From positions 1 through 6,269 of the forward strand of contig CAKTVG010000049.1 in NCBI GenBank assembly GCA_934622035.1: a DNA stretch of 6,269 nucleotides. The letters are read 5' to 3'. Within the stretch, counting starts at the first letter, position 1. Each line of letters opens with the position of its first letter. Position numbers and translations under genes: made by a program. Positions 5,422-6,269 of the stretch are shown piece by piece. The notes below the pieces were generated by a model, which saw nothing but the letters and a program-made list of their open reading frames with translations, was not told the origin of the DNA and searched no databases. This stretch comes from an uncultured Oscillospiraceae bacterium. Its GTDB lineage: Bacteria > Bacillota > Clostridia > Oscillospirales > Oscillospiraceae.

Positions 5422-6269
5422 CAGCAGTGGGACAATTGCTCTAATGCGGAAATAAGCATGTCATTATCATCGGAATTGCGTACAGCTATTCTCAGATATT
5501 GCTTGCCTCCAAGTTTTCCAGCCAAATCTTTTACAAATATCCCTTTTTTTATGAGGAGTTCTCTTGTTATCGCCTTAGATGAGAGACCATCAGCAAGCTC
5601 AACCATCACATAATTCGCCTGTGATGGAAACACCTTGATGCCGTTGATTCTGGATAGTGCATTTTGAAATCTTGTTCTTTCTGCACGGATATTTTCCAAA
5701 GCACGTTCATAGTCTTTTTTATACTTTTCTTCGATCTGCATATAAAACTCGGCAAATGAGTTGATATTCCAGATCGACACATCTTTTTTTAATGCTGAAA
5801 TCAACTCTGTGTCACCGGAAGCCATAACGCCTAAGCGCAGTCCTGGTACACCATAAGACTTTGATATGCTTTTGATTACATAGAGGCATTTGCTGGAGTC
5901 CAAAATATCCTGCCTGATTAAAGTGTTGTTCCGTTCGTCGGCAAAATCCGCAAATGATTCGTCTATGATGAGACGCACACCGCTTTCCTTTGCCCATTTG
6001 ATTATGCGTAGCACATCTTGCATCGGAATGTAATTGCCAGAAGGGTTGTCGGGATTAATCAAAACAAGATTTCTAACTGGGTTTGCATTGAAAAAGTTTA
6101 TCAAATCGTCAGCTGCATATGTAAAGCAAGGATTAGTCGGTGTAAAAACAATACTTGCTTTATCTTTATATCGATTTGGATACTCTTCAAATGTGGGGCG
6201 AATAAATCCTGTAGCGCCATCAAAATGAGACATCAAGCATTTGATAAGTTCAGCCGCGCCATTGCCAAC
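5421..6269 (-). CDS. HisC/CobD-type PLP-dependent aminotransferase or decarboxylase, partial (N-terminus beyond window edge)
   Basis: A fold-type I PLP enzyme of the HisC/CobD group. The frame is open to position 6269, giving 282 visible residues; the TTG at 6236 is internal, since conserved sequence (GNGAAELI, visible residues 2-9) lies upstream of it. Other motifs: NPDNPSG at 72-78 (PLP-contacting Asn75), DESFADF at 103-109 (Asp103 for the pyridine nitrogen), SISKSYGVPGLRLG at 134-147 (Schiff-base Lys137, phosphate-contacting Arg145) and YLRIAVR at 258-264 (Arg260, substrate carboxylate). DESF rather than DEAY is closer to CobD, the threonine-phosphate decarboxylase, than to HisC. Roughly 80-90 residues of the PLP domain are missing, and from memory of close relatives in capsule loci an N-terminal MobA/LicC-like nucleotidyltransferase domain may be fused upstream. 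Beside licD, a role in making a CDP-activated amino-alkyl head group is more likely than histidine synthesis (inference). Sampled 60-base lines are only 32-40% GC, well below its neighbours. Confidence 0.88.
   Translation of the reverse strand, partial: VGNGAAELIKCLMSHFDGATGFIRPTFEEYPNRYKDKASIVFTPTNPCFTYAADDLINFFNANPVRNLVLINPDNPSGNYIPMQDVLRIIKWAKESGVRLIIDESFADFADERNNTLIRQDILDSSKCLYVIKSISKSYGVPGLRLGVMASGDTELISALKKDVSIWNINSFAEFYMQIEEKYKKDYERALENIRAERTRFQNALSRINGIKVFPSQANYVMVELADGLSSKAITRELLIKKGIFVKDLAGKLGGKQYLRIAVRNSDDNDMLISALEQLSHC

Noticed and set aside
5421..6236. Treating the PLP enzyme as a complete gene starting at the TTG at 6236.
   Set aside because: The frame continues to the window edge with the conserved GNGAAELI segment upstream of that codon, and a HisC/CobD-type enzyme needs roughly 80-90 more N-terminal residues.
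1..6269. CRISPR array, tRNA/rRNA, insertion sequence or attachment site anywhere in the window.
   Set aside because: I saw no spaced direct repeats, no transposase or integrase coding sequence, no terminal inverted repeats and no tRNA-like fold; nearly all of the window is accounted for by six minus-strand genes.

Overview
The window is one slice of a surface-polysaccharide (capsule, exopolysaccharide or O-antigen type) biosynthesis locus. Every supportable gene lies on the minus strand, so the biological reading direction is from position 6269 down to 1. Purine-rich Shine-Dalgarno sites, GTG starts, very tight gene spacing and the protein families seen (LicD, a HisC/CobD-type PLP enzyme, FkbH-type HAD, GT2, GT4) suggest a host-associated bacterium, most likely a Bacillota/Negativicutes-type gut or oral organism of about 50% GC. 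The species cannot be named from the sequence.

Layout in transcription order: (1) 6269-5421, a HisC/CobD-type PLP enzyme whose N-terminus lies outside the window and which is clearly more AT-rich than the rest; (2) 5420-5249, a 172-base gap with a 20-codon reading frame of unknown status, an AT-rich patch, two mutually exclusive small hairpins and the licD ribosome-binding site; (3) 5248-4412, a LicD-family phosphotransferase; (4) 4415-3453, a NodB-type polysaccharide deacetylase starting with GTG and overlapping licD by four bases; (5) 3448-1691, a FkbH-like HAD-IIIC protein with a GNAT-like C-terminus and an unusual cysteine-rich N-terminus; (6) 1677-862, a GT2 glycosyltransferase; (7) 848-1, a GT4 glycosyltransferase starting with GTG and cut by the window edge. 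From licD onward the gaps are -4, 4, 13 and 13 bases, so these five genes almost certainly form one translationally coupled operon.

How they may work together: the two glycosyltransferases build a glycan repeat and the other four genes decorate it. The PLP enzyme, probably fused upstream to a nucleotidyltransferase domain that is not visible here, could supply an amino-alkyl phosphate or phosphonate head group. LicD would transfer such a group from a CDP-activated donor to a sugar. The deacetylase could expose a free amino group on an N-acetylated sugar, and the FkbH-like protein could supply a glyceryl-type acyl unit. The family assignments are well supported by motifs; the chemistry and the order of steps are inference. 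The points most worth following up are the cysteine-rich FkbH variant, its tight pairing with a deacetylase, the PLP enzyme/LicD pairing, and the compositional break near 5250-5420.
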